A stretch of DNA of 57,000 bases from Oscillospiraceae bacterium (GCA_017436955.1 JAFSCD010000017.1:1-57000); one strand, 5' to 3'; positions 34,872 through 42,767 are shown, numbered from the stretch's first letter. The notes: generated by a model from the sequence alone, not told the origin. Numbers and translations are program-made.

Positions 34872-35297
34872 TTAGCCGTTGACGTTGTAGTCGGCGTTCA
34901 TCAGGTTGACAGCCTTAAACAGCTTGTGCATATACACCAGAGGGCCAATGCCGATCAGGCTGCCCAGGATGCACCAGCCCCAGAAGGAGCCAGCACCGAA
35001 GCTGTAGCCGATACCGCGGCGCTTCAACTCGTTGCCGATTCTGTCAGAAATGTTGTGGGACCAGACCAGACCGCCGATGCCCAGGGTGATGGGTGCGACG
35101 ATGAAGGTCATCAGCAGATAGTGCATGGTCTTTCTGCCGTCATACTTGGAGGCTACCAGATTGACCTCATCGGCAAGTACGGTCATCACGACCAGAGGAT
35201 AAATGCCGAAGGTGATGATGCCCAGCAGGATGGTCTTGATCAGACCCTTATTGGTCTTCAGCTGGTATGCGGGAGCGGAATTGTAGGTATTTTCCAT
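34872..35297 (-). CDS. DUF4234 membrane protein
   Basis: 141 residues. Hydrophobic segments (GLIKTILLGIITFGIYPLVVM; TFIVAPITLGIGGLVW; FWGWCILGSLIGIGPLVY) surround a soluble KRRGIGYSFG loop, followed by KLFKAVNLMNADYN. This matches DUF4234, small membrane proteins of unknown function. AAGGAG precedes ATG 35297. A shorter DUF4234 protein is encoded at 42402-42731. Single gene with its own promoter and terminator. Confidence 0.82.
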   Translation of the reverse strand: MENTYNSAPAYQLKTNKGLIKTILLGIITFGIYPLVVMTVLADEVNLVASKYDGRKTMHYLLMTFIVAPITLGIGGLVWSHNISDRIGNELKRRGIGYSFGAGSFWGWCILGSLIGIGPLVYMHKLFKAVNLMNADYNVNG

Positions 35298-35357
35298 TTT
35301 AAGATCTCCTTTCTGATGGCCGGAAGATATGAACAAATTGTTAACCGGCCTGGATCT

Positions 35358-35386
35358 AGCATAGCACGCGGTGCCGGTTTTGTCAA
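35358..35386 (-). promoter_or_regulatory. Promoter of the first DUF4234 gene
   Basis: Minus strand TTGACA, 17-nt spacer, TATGCT. Confidence 0.7.
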
Positions 35387-35415
35387 TCGAAATGTGTAAA
35401 TGCGCACCGGGGCGC

Positions 35416-36669
35416 TTACCTTTCGTACAGCTTGGGGAATGTCCGTTTATCCGGACCGTAGAGGAAGGCGTACGCGACGGCGCACACAGCTCCGCAGAGG
35501 ATAAACACGATCCAGATCAGCCGGTAATCGCTGGAGGTCCAGATCAGCATAAAGCTGATCAAATACTGGGTCAGGGACGAAAATACGGAATGTACCACCG
35601 AGGAGATCCCGCCGACCCGACCCCGATGGGATGCCGGGATCCGCCGGGAAGAATAGGGATTGCTGCCCAGCACCGTAATGACCTCGCCCAGCGTAAACAC
35701 GAACATTCCGGCAAAAAGCACCGCCGTTGCCGTATTGACGGAGAAAAACCCGATGCCGGCTACAAACAGAACAAGCCCCAGTATGGTTTTGGGGATCTCT
35801 GTGAATCTGCGCAGCAAAACGGTGAAGATGGGCGTAAACACGATCACCACGAAGCCGTTGAGCGAATTCAAATAGCCGTAAACGGCAGCGCCGGCCTCGC
35901 CCATGGCATCCTTCAACTGCAGCGGCAGCAGAATTCCCACCAAATTTGCCGGCATAGAGGCAAAGCAGCCCAAAAGCAGCATATAGATCAGCACCGGTCT
36001 CTGGCGCAGCACCGTCAGCACCGATACCTTTTCATCCACCGGCTGCTCATACTCGCTGTAATGGGTCTGCAGCTCCCGGGCATCCTGGGAAATGGCGTTT
36101 TGGGGATGTACGAAGAAGATGATCAGCACTGTGGATATCAGCACCGCCACACCGTTGAGACAAAATGCCAGCCGGACAAACCTCTCAAACAGTATGCCTG
36201 CCACGCTGGCGCCCACCACATAGCCCAAATTAAAGCCCAGATAGGACAGCGAATAGGCCGTTGCCCGTTGTTTGGAGGTAGAGTAGTCCGCATTCAGCGC
36301 ATCGTAGGCCGGGGATTCAATGGTCTGGAACAGACCGGCCATAAACAGGATCACCGCCGTGCCGATGGTCAGCGGCAGGATCGCCGCCAGCAGATAAAAG
36401 CCGATGGTCAGAAAGTCGAAAACGATGATAATTTTCTTCCGGCTGAAGCGGTCTGCCAGCTTGCCGCCCAGCAGCGCCGCCGGAAAGGACAGCACCGATG
36501 CCGTTGCGATCAGCAAGGTGGAGGTGCCGTCGGAAAGCCCCAGCTTGGTCGTGAGGAAAAATGTCAGCATGGGCCATACGAAGGAGCCCATCGCCGTCAC
36601 CAGCTTGCCGAAAAACAGGATGTAGATCTCCCTTTTCAGTCCGGCGTACTGGGATAAAAGATGCTTCAT
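35416..36669 (-). CDS. MFS transporter
   Basis: 417-residue major facilitator protein with about 12 membrane helices. The loop 2-3 signature is visible as GGKLADRFSRKKIII (about 70-84). An N-terminal MKHLLSQYAGLKREIYILFFGKL start fits drug/metabolite exporters of the DHA1 type, but the substrate is unknown. It lies 39 bp after the flavin reductase-like gene, with AGGAG before the ATG, and is probably co-transcribed with it. Confidence 0.9.
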   Translation of the reverse strand: MKHLLSQYAGLKREIYILFFGKLVTAMGSFVWPMLTFFLTTKLGLSDGTSTLLIATASVLSFPAALLGGKLADRFSRKKIIIVFDFLTIGFYLLAAILPLTIGTAVILFMAGLFQTIESPAYDALNADYSTSKQRATAYSLSYLGFNLGYVVGASVAGILFERFVRLAFCLNGVAVLISTVLIIFFVHPQNAISQDARELQTHYSEYEQPVDEKVSVLTVLRQRPVLIYMLLLGCFASMPANLVGILLPLQLKDAMGEAGAAVYGYLNSLNGFVVIVFTPIFTVLLRRFTEIPKTILGLVLFVAGIGFFSVNTATAVLFAGMFVFTLGEVITVLGSNPYSSRRIPASHRGRVGGISSVVHSVFSSLTQYLISFMLIWTSSDYRLIWIVFILCGAVCAVAYAFLYGPDKRTFPKLYER

Positions 36670-36708
36670 TATGTAACTCCTGCGGCTGTGCCAAAGGGCG
36701 CAGCCGGT

Positions 36709-37635
36709 TTATTTTCTGTTCTTTTCTTTGGCGCGCTTGTCGTTGATGATCTGCATATGCTCTGCGGTGATCAGCTCCACGCCGTTTTCCCGCGCCCAAT
36801 CCACGCAGCCACGCAGCACCAGGGGCAGGAACACTCTGGGCACGCCCAGCACGGTCTGCAGAGCATCATCGGTGAATTTGATCTTGTCATCCACCCGGTC
36901 AGCCGCATAACGGACAGATTCCAGAGATGCCTGCCGCATCTGCAGCAGCTCGGCACGCATTCTGGTCTTTCTGTGGAACCAGAAATTCTTGGAATCCCGA
37001 TAGCCGTAGTCCACCGGAAGTCCGGGGAAATCCTTGGCACGCACGCCGTTGATGATGGCGTCACGGTACTTTTTCTTCATCAGGATCTTATCCACGCGCA
37101 GGATAAAATGAGCGCCGAATTTGCTGGTGATGCCGTTAAAATCGTGGTAGGGACCTTCATAGCCGTTCAGCTCACCGGGCAGATCCTTGTCTGCGCCGTC
37201 CAGTTCACGCATCCAGGTACATTCGATGGCCTGGATGGCATCGGTCAGCACCATAGGACGCAGCTCGCCGGTCTCCTCCTCGATAATGCCCTTTTCCAGC
37301 TTGAATTTGCACTTAGGCATCTTTTCGGAGGGCTTGTCGCCGGGCCAGGACAGCTTCACCGCCTCCTTAAAGGTGGACGGCTTGTCGTCGATAAAATTCA
37401 ATGTACACTTACCGTTGCGCAGGATGTTCTGGGCGGTATTGGAGGAATTGCGGCAGCACAGCAGCATGGCGTAATAATCCTTGCCTGCCACATAGTACGG
37501 CTGCACCAGAGAGTAAGGACCCAGCGTGGTGCTGCCGTCCTCGCATAAGGTGCTGATGATCACCGTGGGCATAGGAAAAAACAGCGAGGTCTGATAGAAA
37601 TTGTCGACAATACGAAGATTTTCAAAGCTGCTCAT
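36709..37635 (-). CDS. Flavin reductase-like FMN-binding protein with PCP_red-like C-terminus
   Basis: 308 residues. The N-terminal ~200 resemble the split-barrel flavin reductase/FMN-binding domain (PTVIISTLCEDGSTTLGPYSLVQPYYVAGKDYYAMLLC). The C-terminal ~55 residues (FTDDALQTVLGVPRVFLPLV, then CVDWARENG and ITAEHM) look like a PCP_red-type helical domain. This suggests an FMN-dependent redox or flavin-sensing role. The reaction is unknown and the C-terminal assignment is tentative. Own promoter; the MFS gene follows. Confidence 0.68.
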   Translation of the reverse strand: MSSFENLRIVDNFYQTSLFFPMPTVIISTLCEDGSTTLGPYSLVQPYYVAGKDYYAMLLCCRNSSNTAQNILRNGKCTLNFIDDKPSTFKEAVKLSWPGDKPSEKMPKCKFKLEKGIIEEETGELRPMVLTDAIQAIECTWMRELDGADKDLPGELNGYEGPYHDFNGITSKFGAHFILRVDKILMKKKYRDAIINGVRAKDFPGLPVDYGYRDSKNFWFHRKTRMRAELLQMRQASLESVRYAADRVDDKIKFTDDALQTVLGVPRVFLPLVLRGCVDWARENGVELITAEHMQIINDKRAKEKNRK

Positions 37636-37667
37636 ACAAACTCTCCTTTTCTTTTATTTGTAAATTT

Positions 37668-37695
37668 ATTATACCATATCCAAATAGAAAAGCAA
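37668..37695 (-). promoter_or_regulatory. Promoter of the flavin reductase-like gene
   Basis: Minus strand TTGCTT, 16-nt spacer, TATAAT. Confidence 0.65.
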
Positions 37696-37724
37696 TCCCT
37701 TCCGCTTTGGAGTAGCGGCCCATA

Positions 37725-37852
37725 TACCCTCCCCTGGGGGTATGGGACGGAGAACCCGTCCCATACATTGATATTTGTAGGTTATGCGCGTAGGGGTAGA
37801 TGCCCACATCGACCCACAGAAAAGCCCTGCCTCGATAAAAAGGCAGGGCGTC
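37725..37852. repeat. Palindromic intergenic repeats (family A)
   Basis: Hairpins TATGGGACGGAGAACCCGTCCCATA (37739-37764) and GTAGGGGTAGATGCCCACATCGACCC (near 37790), the latter matching the 55780 copy. Then CCCTGCCTCGATAAAAAGGCAGGG (37826-37850), which may terminate the leftward XRE gene. Confidence 0.6.
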
Positions 37853-37853
37853 A

Positions 37854-38063
37854 TTATTCATCCGTAAACCGCACCACATCATTCGGTGTGCATTTCAGAA
37901 TGGCACATATCTTTTCCAAGGTTAGGAGGGTAATATTGTTGCCCTTTTTCAGCGAATCCAAAGTTTTATTGTCGATTCCGGCTTTCAAAAGACTGTATTG
38001 TGAAAAGCCTTTGCGCTGCATCGTTTCCCACAGCGGCGTATAATCCAACACACCCCTCACCAC
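37854..38063 (-). CDS. XRE/Cro-C1-family small regulator
   Basis: Up to 69 residues. The HTH is visible as FSQYSLLKAGIDNKTLDSLKKGNNITLLTLEKICAIL-type sequence (about 19-56), ending in LKCTPNDVVRF. It lacks any sensor domain. Start is ambiguous: GTG at 38063, 38060 or 38051, or TTG at 38048, with GAGGGG best placed for the last. It is divergent from a small hypothetical gene across an 8-nt-spaced inverted repeat that is a likely operator. Confidence 0.82.
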   Translation of the reverse strand: MVRGVLDYTPLWETMQRKGFSQYSLLKAGIDNKTLDSLKKGNNITLLTLEKICAILKCTPNDVVRFTDE

Positions 38064-38110
38064 CTTTCTGTTTCTTTAGAAACATTATAGGTTTATTTTT
38101 CACTTTTCAG

Positions 38111-38141
38111 TATTGTGGAGTTAATCACAATATGCTATACT
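38111..38141 (+). promoter_or_regulatory. Promoter and dyad in the XRE/hypothetical divergent region
   Basis: TTGTGG (38113-38118), 17-nt spacer, TATACT (38136-38141). The perfect inverted repeat TATTGTG-N8-CACAATA (38111-38117, 38126-38132) covers the -35. A TATAAT for the leftward XRE gene lies at 38084-38089. Confidence 0.6.
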
Positions 38142-38165
38142 GTTCTTTAGAAAGGAGTGGTATTG

Positions 38166-38402
38166 GTGAATAAGGCTGCAACAGATCTATATAAGGCGCC
38201 ACATATCAACGAATATGCAGACCTTAACCTGCTAGACCTTAGCGAGTATTGTGCGGCACTGGAAGAAAGGGTATATGCCATCGCCAAAGTATTACCAACT
38301 GGGCAGCGGCAGATTATCGAGGCATATATCAGCGCGCGGGATGATTTAGAAATCGAAACTGTGAAAACCGCCTTGCGCTGGGGAAAACGGCATTACAAAT
38401 AA
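38166..38402 (+). CDS. Small hypothetical protein divergent from XRE regulator
   Basis: 78 residues, acidic and alpha-helical in look (LLDLSEYCAALEERVYAIAK, then QRQIIEAYISARDDLEIETVK). GTG 38166 is chosen because AAAGGAG lies 8 nt upstream; the GTG at 38157 overlaps that site. No family recognised with certainty. Its promoter carries a dyad shared with the divergent XRE gene, so it is probably regulated by it; the pair could be a relic of a mobile element. Confidence 0.65.
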   Translation: MNKAATDLYKAPHINEYADLNLLDLSEYCAALEERVYAIAKVLPTGQRQIIEAYISARDDLEIETVKTALRWGKRHYK

Positions 38403-38520
38403 CAGCCACGCCGCATCTACCGACGGGGAGACTTTTTAAGGAAACCTTAAAACACAAAACCGAAAAACCGTGCTAGTATGGTGTTATCAAAGGGGCAATC
38501 CCGGAAAGCGAAGAGAGAGT

Positions 38521-39267
38521 ATGAAAGCGTTTTTCGCCTGGCTGTTCAGCCAGAACAATTCCAGCCTGCAAATCGGGCTGTTTGACCAGTGGCATTTTCT
38601 GTACCTTTTCATCGTGTTCGGCGGCACGCTGGCGCTGGCGCTGATCGGCCGGAAATCCCCCACGAAAAAGGCATTCCTCCCAAAGCTGATGGCCTACCTG
38701 ACGGTGGGGCTGTACATCGCTGACTTTTTCATTATGCCGCTGTCCGACAGCTATGACGGCATCAGCGCCTACAAGCTGCCCTTCAACATCTGCACCATTA
38801 TGGCGATTATGGTGCCCTTCGTACAGTTTAACCCCAAATTCGCCAAGATCCGGCAGCCGGTGGTGACCCTTTCCATCGCCTCCAGCCTGATGTGGATGTG
38901 CTATCCCGGCACCGCTCTGGGCGGTCAGCCGCCTTTCTGCTACCTGATTTTCCAGACCTTTATGTACCACGGCTTCCTCTTCTGCTGGGGCGTGCTGAAT
39001 CTCGCCTACGGCGATGTGGTGTATGACATTCGCAAGATCTGGAAGGAATTTGTTGGCATTTTGATGATCCTGGTCTGGGCAGCCTTCGGCAACGCCGTCT
39101 ACGACCGGAGCTACAACTGGTTTTTCATCGAGACCAGCATCTTCCCCTTCCTGCCGGATAAGATCATGCCCGTTGCGGTGGTATTCTCCGTATTCGGCGT
39201 GTGCCTGGTGATCTACGGCATCAACTTTGCGCTGAAGGCAATCTGCAAAAAGAAAGTTCCTGCTTAA
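38521..39267 (+). CDS. YwaF/TIGR02206-like integral membrane protein
   Basis: 248 residues with about six to seven hydrophobic segments. The N-terminal QWHFLYLFIVFGGTLALALIG, the PFNICTIMAIM segment and the late YDRSYNWFFIETS resemble the YwaF/TMEM164 family of unknown function. ATG 38521 has only a modest GAGAG ribosome site. It is followed by a hairpin that also contains the promoter of the next gene. Confidence 0.72.
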   Translation: MKAFFAWLFSQNNSSLQIGLFDQWHFLYLFIVFGGTLALALIGRKSPTKKAFLPKLMAYLTVGLYIADFFIMPLSDSYDGISAYKLPFNICTIMAIMVPFVQFNPKFAKIRQPVVTLSIASSLMWMCYPGTALGGQPPFCYLIFQTFMYHGFLFCWGVLNLAYGDVVYDIRKIWKEFVGILMILVWAAFGNAVYDRSYNWFFIETSIFPFLPDKIMPVAVVFSVFGVCLVIYGINFALKAICKKKVPA

Positions 39268-39277
39268 AAATTTATAT

Positions 39278-39313
39278 GCACCCCTTGACATTTTCGTCAA
39301 GGGGTGCTATAGT
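39278..39313 (+). promoter_or_regulatory. Hairpin overlapping a consensus promoter
   Basis: 12-bp stem GCACCCCTTGAC / GTCAAGGGGTGC (39278-39307). Its left arm contains TTGACA (39285-39290), which pairs with TATAGT (39308-39313) across a 17-nt spacer. It may serve both as 3' hairpin of the YwaF-like gene and as promoter of the 68-residue gene. Confidence 0.65.
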
Positions 39314-39319
39314 CTGTGT

Positions 39320-39444
39320 ACACCCGGCGCACGTATAATTTGCTTATTCTGAGAAAGGCTACAAATTCCTTAGGGAAATTGTACCCATTCGCAGGATAGG
39401 CTTTTTTTCTGCCTTCCTGACTATATTTTTCAGGAGGAAACTCT
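39320..39444 (+). promoter_or_regulatory. Structured 5' leader with SD-occluding hairpin
   Basis: About 125-nt leader. It holds a 10-bp stem with one mismatch (TACAAATTCC / GGAAATTGTA, 39359-39382) and a T-rich stretch. A TCCTGA / TCAGGA hairpin (39415-39420 with 39430-39435) then covers half of the AGGAGG at 39432-39437. It matches no riboswitch I know. Confidence 0.45.
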
Positions 39445-39651
39445 ATGAGCTACTACTCTGACCCCACCGCGGCCCGTGCGCTGGGCCCCATCAACCGCGA
39501 ATTCTCCAAGTACATAAAAAGAGCCAAGCGGCTGTGCCGGCTCTACAAGAAGGGTCGGATCTCCGCCGACGCCTTCGACAAGGCCCACGCCGAGTTCCGG
39601 GGCATTTACAAGCATATCCTGGACAAGGCGCTGGCAGGCGAATACGAATAA
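39445..39651 (+). CDS. Small basic hypothetical protein
   Basis: 68 residues: MSYYSDPTAARALGPINREF followed by a lysine/arginine-rich helix (KYIKRAKRLCRLYKKG) and a C-terminal helix (IYKHILDKALAGEYE). Strong AGGAGG site, strong promoter, clean terminator, so it is clearly a real gene. No family recognised; the charge pattern could suit nucleic-acid or ribosome binding, which is a guess. Confidence 0.75.
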   Translation: MSYYSDPTAARALGPINREFSKYIKRAKRLCRLYKKGRISADAFDKAHAEFRGIYKHILDKALAGEYE

Positions 39652-39655
39652 GCGA

Positions 39656-39685
39656 AAATCCCCACCGGTTTCCCGGTGGGGATTT
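39656..39685. terminator. Bidirectional terminator after the 68-residue gene
   Basis: Perfect 13-bp stem AAATCCCCACCGG / CCGGTGGGGATTT with a TTTC loop, between convergent genes, T-run on both strands. Confidence 0.88.
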
Positions 39686-39690
39686 GCTTT

Positions 39691-40425
39691 TTACCACTCG
39701 CCGTAATAGGCGTCTTCGTATTGCATATATTCCTGCGCGATCTGCACGAAGGTCGTGACCAGCTCCGCAGGCACGCTGTACATGGCGCTGACGCCGTTGG
39801 CTTCCGCCACCACATAGTACAGACCGGACGCAACGCAAATATCTACCATCGGCGTTCTGAACAGCAGATCGTCAGAGCACATATACAGGTAGATGCGGTA
39901 ATCCCAACGCATGGAAGCGCCGGCAGGCATGATCTGCGGCTCCTGGGTCTCCAGCACCTGCCAGACGGCGTCCAGCTGCTGCCGGGTCAGCACCGTAGAG
40001 ATTTCCTTCCCCGTATTGAAATCATAGCTCCAGTACGCGCAAGTATCCGCTTCATAGCCGTTTACAATGCGGTCATACACCGCATCGTAGGCGTCGGCAC
40101 GGCAATAGTAAACGGTTCCCACGTCCATATAATTCGACAGAAACACCCCGTCGTCGCTGATATCCAGATAGTCGCCCATCATGGAGGTCAGCAGCAGCGG
40201 CACTTCGCTTTCCACCGCATACAGCTCCGTGTATTCGCTAAATGTAGGGGTCAGTTCCTCACACTGGGGCAGCAGCTTATACAATGCGCCGTTCAGCTCA
40301 ATCTCGCCATCTTTCGTATAGACAGCGCGGCTTGCACGCACATCCTCCAGCATACTACAGCCGCAAAGGGACAGACACAGCGCAAGCACTGCCATCAGGC
40401 ACAAAATTCTTCTTGCTTTTTTCAC
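39691..40425 (-). CDS. Putative lipoprotein of the GntR-ABC operon
   Basis: 244 residues. GTG start at 40425 after AAGGAGG; N-terminal KKARRILCLMAVLALCLSLCGCS gives a lipobox cysteine at about residue 23, so it is exported and lipid-anchored. The rest is a soluble domain with many acidic and aromatic residues and no recognised family. It is the last gene of a GntR-ATPase-permease operon, 12 bp after the permease, and may be an accessory sensor or substrate-contact protein for the ABC system. Confidence 0.75.
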   Translation of the reverse strand: MKKARRILCLMAVLALCLSLCGCSMLEDVRASRAVYTKDGEIELNGALYKLLPQCEELTPTFSEYTELYAVESEVPLLLTSMMGDYLDISDDGVFLSNYMDVGTVYYCRADAYDAVYDRIVNGYEADTCAYWSYDFNTGKEISTVLTRQQLDAVWQVLETQEPQIMPAGASMRWDYRIYLYMCSDDLLFRTPMVDICVASGLYYVVAEANGVSAMYSVPAELVTTFVQIAQEYMQYEDAYYGEW

Positions 40426-40437
40426 AGCGCTTCCTCC

Positions 40438-41247
40438 TTACTCCAGATTCAGCTTCCGGGTGATGATCCGCTTGACTATGAAAAATTCCACGGCGGTGAA
40501 CAATGCCGTCAGCACGATGCCGATCCACATACCGATATGGACAGAGGCGGCGAAATGCTCCATGATCCACAGCGCCACCGGCTCCAGTGCGCCGGTCTCG
40601 CCCAAAACGGTAAACACGATGGTGATCACCGTGGTCACGATCTGGGTCAGCACATAGTAGGCAAAGTACGCGCCCACAGCCGCCAGAATACGGTTCTTCT
40701 TAAACAGCTGACCGATGGCGATGAAGGTGTAGTACAGCCCCACGCCGCTGAAGCAGGCCAGCAGGAGCAGCAGCACATACTCCAGACCCACGGTGATCAT
40801 ATGACTGCCCACAAGCTCATAGAGATTCTTCAGCAGATAGTCGGCAGCCAGCCAGAGCTCCTTCAGCACCTCGCCGGCGGTAACGATGCAACCGGACAGC
40901 AGCACCACCACAAAGGTAAGAATGTTCATACTCACCGCGGCGATCGCCTTGACACAGATGTGCTGGCTGGGCGTTACCGGCAGCGTAAAGGTCAGATAGC
41001 CTTCCGCGGTAAACAGATTCCGGTAAAACCGCAGGATGCCCAGCACGAAAGAGAAGCCGAAGGCAGCGGCTACGGAAACGCCGTAAGTAATAAAGGAAAA
41101 TACGCTGACGATCTTATACGCCACGGTATCGGCTTCAAACAGCTGAATGATCCGGTTGGCAGCAGCCATGGTCAGCAGGATAACATAGACAATGCTCATG
41201 ACCCGTACATAGGACAGGTACTCGTGCTTAAACAGTTTCTTTACCAT
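40438..41247 (-). CDS. ABC-2-type transporter permease
   Basis: 269 residues with six hydrophobic segments (MSIVYVILLTMAAANRII; FSFITYGVSVAAAFGFSFVLGIL; AAVSMNILTFVVVLLSGCIV and others). It resembles YtrC/ABC-2 permeases. Its start overlaps the stop of the ATPase gene by 7 bp, so the two form one exporter. No substrate can be inferred; YtrA-type operons often respond to cell-wall-active compounds. Confidence 0.87.
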   Translation of the reverse strand: MVKKLFKHEYLSYVRVMSIVYVILLTMAAANRIIQLFEADTVAYKIVSVFSFITYGVSVAAAFGFSFVLGILRFYRNLFTAEGYLTFTLPVTPSQHICVKAIAAVSMNILTFVVVLLSGCIVTAGEVLKELWLAADYLLKNLYELVGSHMITVGLEYVLLLLLACFSGVGLYYTFIAIGQLFKKNRILAAVGAYFAYYVLTQIVTTVITIVFTVLGETGALEPVALWIMEHFAASVHIGMWIGIVLTALFTAVEFFIVKRIITRKLNLE

Positions 41248-41939
41248 TTGAACACCTCCCGGAACAGTTCGTCCACGCTCTTTTCGTGTTCGGTGCGGAT
41301 TTCGTCCACCGTGCTTTGCAGTACGATCTCGCCGTTTTTCAGGAAGATGACCTCATCCAGGATCTGCTCGATGTCCGCAATCAGGTGGGTGGAAATAATC
41401 ACGGTAGCCTCGGGGTTATAGTTGTTGATGATGGTGGAGATCACATAGTCCCGGGCGGCAGGATCCACACCGGCGATGGGCTCATCCAGCACGTAAAGTC
41501 TGGCCTTGCGGCTCATCACCAGGATCAGGCAGACCTTCTCCTTATTGCCCTTGGACAGAGTCTTCAGCTTCCGCTCCGGGGCAATATCCAGCCGTGACAG
41601 CATTTCGTATGCCACCTCGGGCTGGAAATCCTCGTAAAAGTCCGCAAAATAGCTTACGATCTGCTTTACCGTCATCCAGGAATTCAGATAGCTGTTATCC
41701 GGCAGATACGCCACCTGCTTTTTTGTTTCCACGCCGATCTTCTGACCGCCGATCCGGATTTCGCCCTTGGTGGGGGTCAGCAAACCGTTCAGCAGCTTGA
41801 TAAGCGTAGTCTTTCCGGAACCGTTGGGTCCCAACAAGCCCACAATTTTACCGCTGTCCAGCGTGAAGCTGATGTTCTTCAGGGCGTTAACGTTGCCGTA
41901 GGTCTTGCTCAAATTGGTGCAACAGACGATCTCACTCAT
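41241..41939 (-). CDS. ABC transporter ATP-binding protein (YtrB-like)
   Basis: 232 residues. Walker A LLGPNGSGKTT (about 33-43), a signature region LSKGNKEKVCLILVMS (a degenerate LSGGQ, as in YtrB/BcrA-like ATPases), Walker B LYVLDEPIAGVDP, and a final H-loop (ISTHLI). ATG 41939 follows AAGGAG and overlaps the gntR stop (ATGA). Pairs with the adjacent permease. Confidence 0.93.
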   Translation of the reverse strand: MSEIVCCTNLSKTYGNVNALKNISFTLDSGKIVGLLGPNGSGKTTLIKLLNGLLTPTKGEIRIGGQKIGVETKKQVAYLPDNSYLNSWMTVKQIVSYFADFYEDFQPEVAYEMLSRLDIAPERKLKTLSKGNKEKVCLILVMSRKARLYVLDEPIAGVDPAARDYVISTIINNYNPEATVIISTHLIADIEQILDEVIFLKNGEIVLQSTVDEIRTEHEKSVDELFREVFKW

Positions 41940-42295
41940 TCTTTCCACTCCTTTACGTATTCTTTCACGGCGGCGCTGTCCATGCCCAGGATGCGCATCG
42001 CCTCAAAATAGTCGGCAGTTTTCTTCGCCAAAATGTCGTCCAGCACTTCCCTGGCGTGGGCAATATTCTCGCCTACGAACCAGCCGGAGCCGCGCACAGA
42101 GTAAAGAACGCCCCGTCCTTCCAGCTCCTCCAGAGAGCGCTGCACGGTATTGGGATTGACGCCTGCCGCCACCGCGATCTCCCGTACAGAGAGGATCTTC
42201 TCGTGGGGCGCAAACTGACCTGCTGCCACACGAAGGCATAGCTGTTCGCAGATCTGCGGACAAATGGGACGGTTTTTATCAATGATCCAATCCAC
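41936..42295 (-). CDS. GntR-family (YtrA-type) transcriptional regulator
   Basis: 119 residues: an N-terminal winged helix (ICPQICEQLCLRVAAGQF; VREIAVAAGVNPNTVQRSLEELEGRGVLYSVRGSGWFV) and only a short helical tail, the YtrA subfamily. GTG start at 42295 after AGGAG. First gene of a four-gene operon with ABC ATPase, permease and lipoprotein; expected to repress its own promoter through the GTACTA...TAGTAC site. Confidence 0.93.
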   Translation of the reverse strand: MDWIIDKNRPICPQICEQLCLRVAAGQFAPHEKILSVREIAVAAGVNPNTVQRSLEELEGRGVLYSVRGSGWFVGENIAHAREVLDDILAKKTADYFEAMRILGMDSAAVKEYVKEWKE

Positions 42296-42308
42296 AAAGT
42301 CACTCCTT

Positions 42309-42343
42309 TCTATAACTGTACTACCTCACTAATACAATAGTAC
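42309..42343 (-). promoter_or_regulatory. Promoter and likely YtrA-type operator of the gntR-ABC operon
   Basis: Minus strand TTGTAT (42332-42337), 17-nt spacer, TATAGA (42309-42314). The inverted repeat GTACTA-N14-TAGTAC (42318-42343) spans the spacer and the -35. Confidence 0.65.
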
Positions 42344-42360
42344 GCTATCCGCAAGAAAAA

Positions 42361-42392
42361 GTCAACCCCCATTCTTGCGAATGAGGGTTGAC
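42361..42392 (-). terminator. Terminator of the second DUF4234 gene
   Basis: Stem GTCAACCC-C-CATTC / GAATG-A-GGGTTGAC with one mismatch; T-run on the minus strand. Confidence 0.8.
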
Positions 42393-42401
42393 AAAGATGT
42401 A

Positions 42402-42731
42402 TTAAGCAGCCAGCTTGTTCAGGTCGTTCTGGATCATGCAGAGGGGAACGATGCCCAGACCAACCAGACCCAGCACCAGGTACAGGATGGAGTTGTCATT
42501 GTGCGCGAAGCCCTTGGCGTTCAGACCTTCGGAGAATTTCTTCTCAACCAGCATAAAGCCGACGAAGGGCAGGAACAGCATCAGGATGATCTCCAGCAGA
42601 GCGTTGTCGGCGCTATCCTTGACGGAAACGGCCTCACGGGTCAGCATAATGATCCAGTAGATGCCGTAGATGCCGCAGGTAACGATGGTCAGGATGATGG
42701 CGGTAACGATGTTGCGGGGTTTGATATTCAT
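42402..42731 (-). CDS. Short DUF4234-like membrane protein
   Basis: 109 residues, three hydrophobic segments: IVTAIILTIVTCGIYGIYWIIML, LEIILMLFLPFVGFMLV and ILYLVLGLVGLGIVPLCMI. The N-terminal TCGIYGIYW is the DUF4234 hallmark, and it is related to the protein at 34872-35297. Function unknown. Own promoter and terminator, between gntR and a divergent DUF2752 gene. Confidence 0.8.
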   Translation of the reverse strand: MNIKPRNIVTAIILTIVTCGIYGIYWIIMLTREAVSVKDSADNALLEIILMLFLPFVGFMLVEKKFSEGLNAKGFAHNDNSILYLVLGLVGLGIVPLCMIQNDLNKLAA

Positions 42732-42767
42732 AGTCTTTTCTCCTTTTTTGTTTTTGGGATGGATCCA

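Noticed and set aside
39676-41421. Rightward 581-codon open frame opposite the ABC operon
   Set aside because: Histidine/glutamine-rich shadow of real membrane-protein genes, no ribosome site and it spans several genes.
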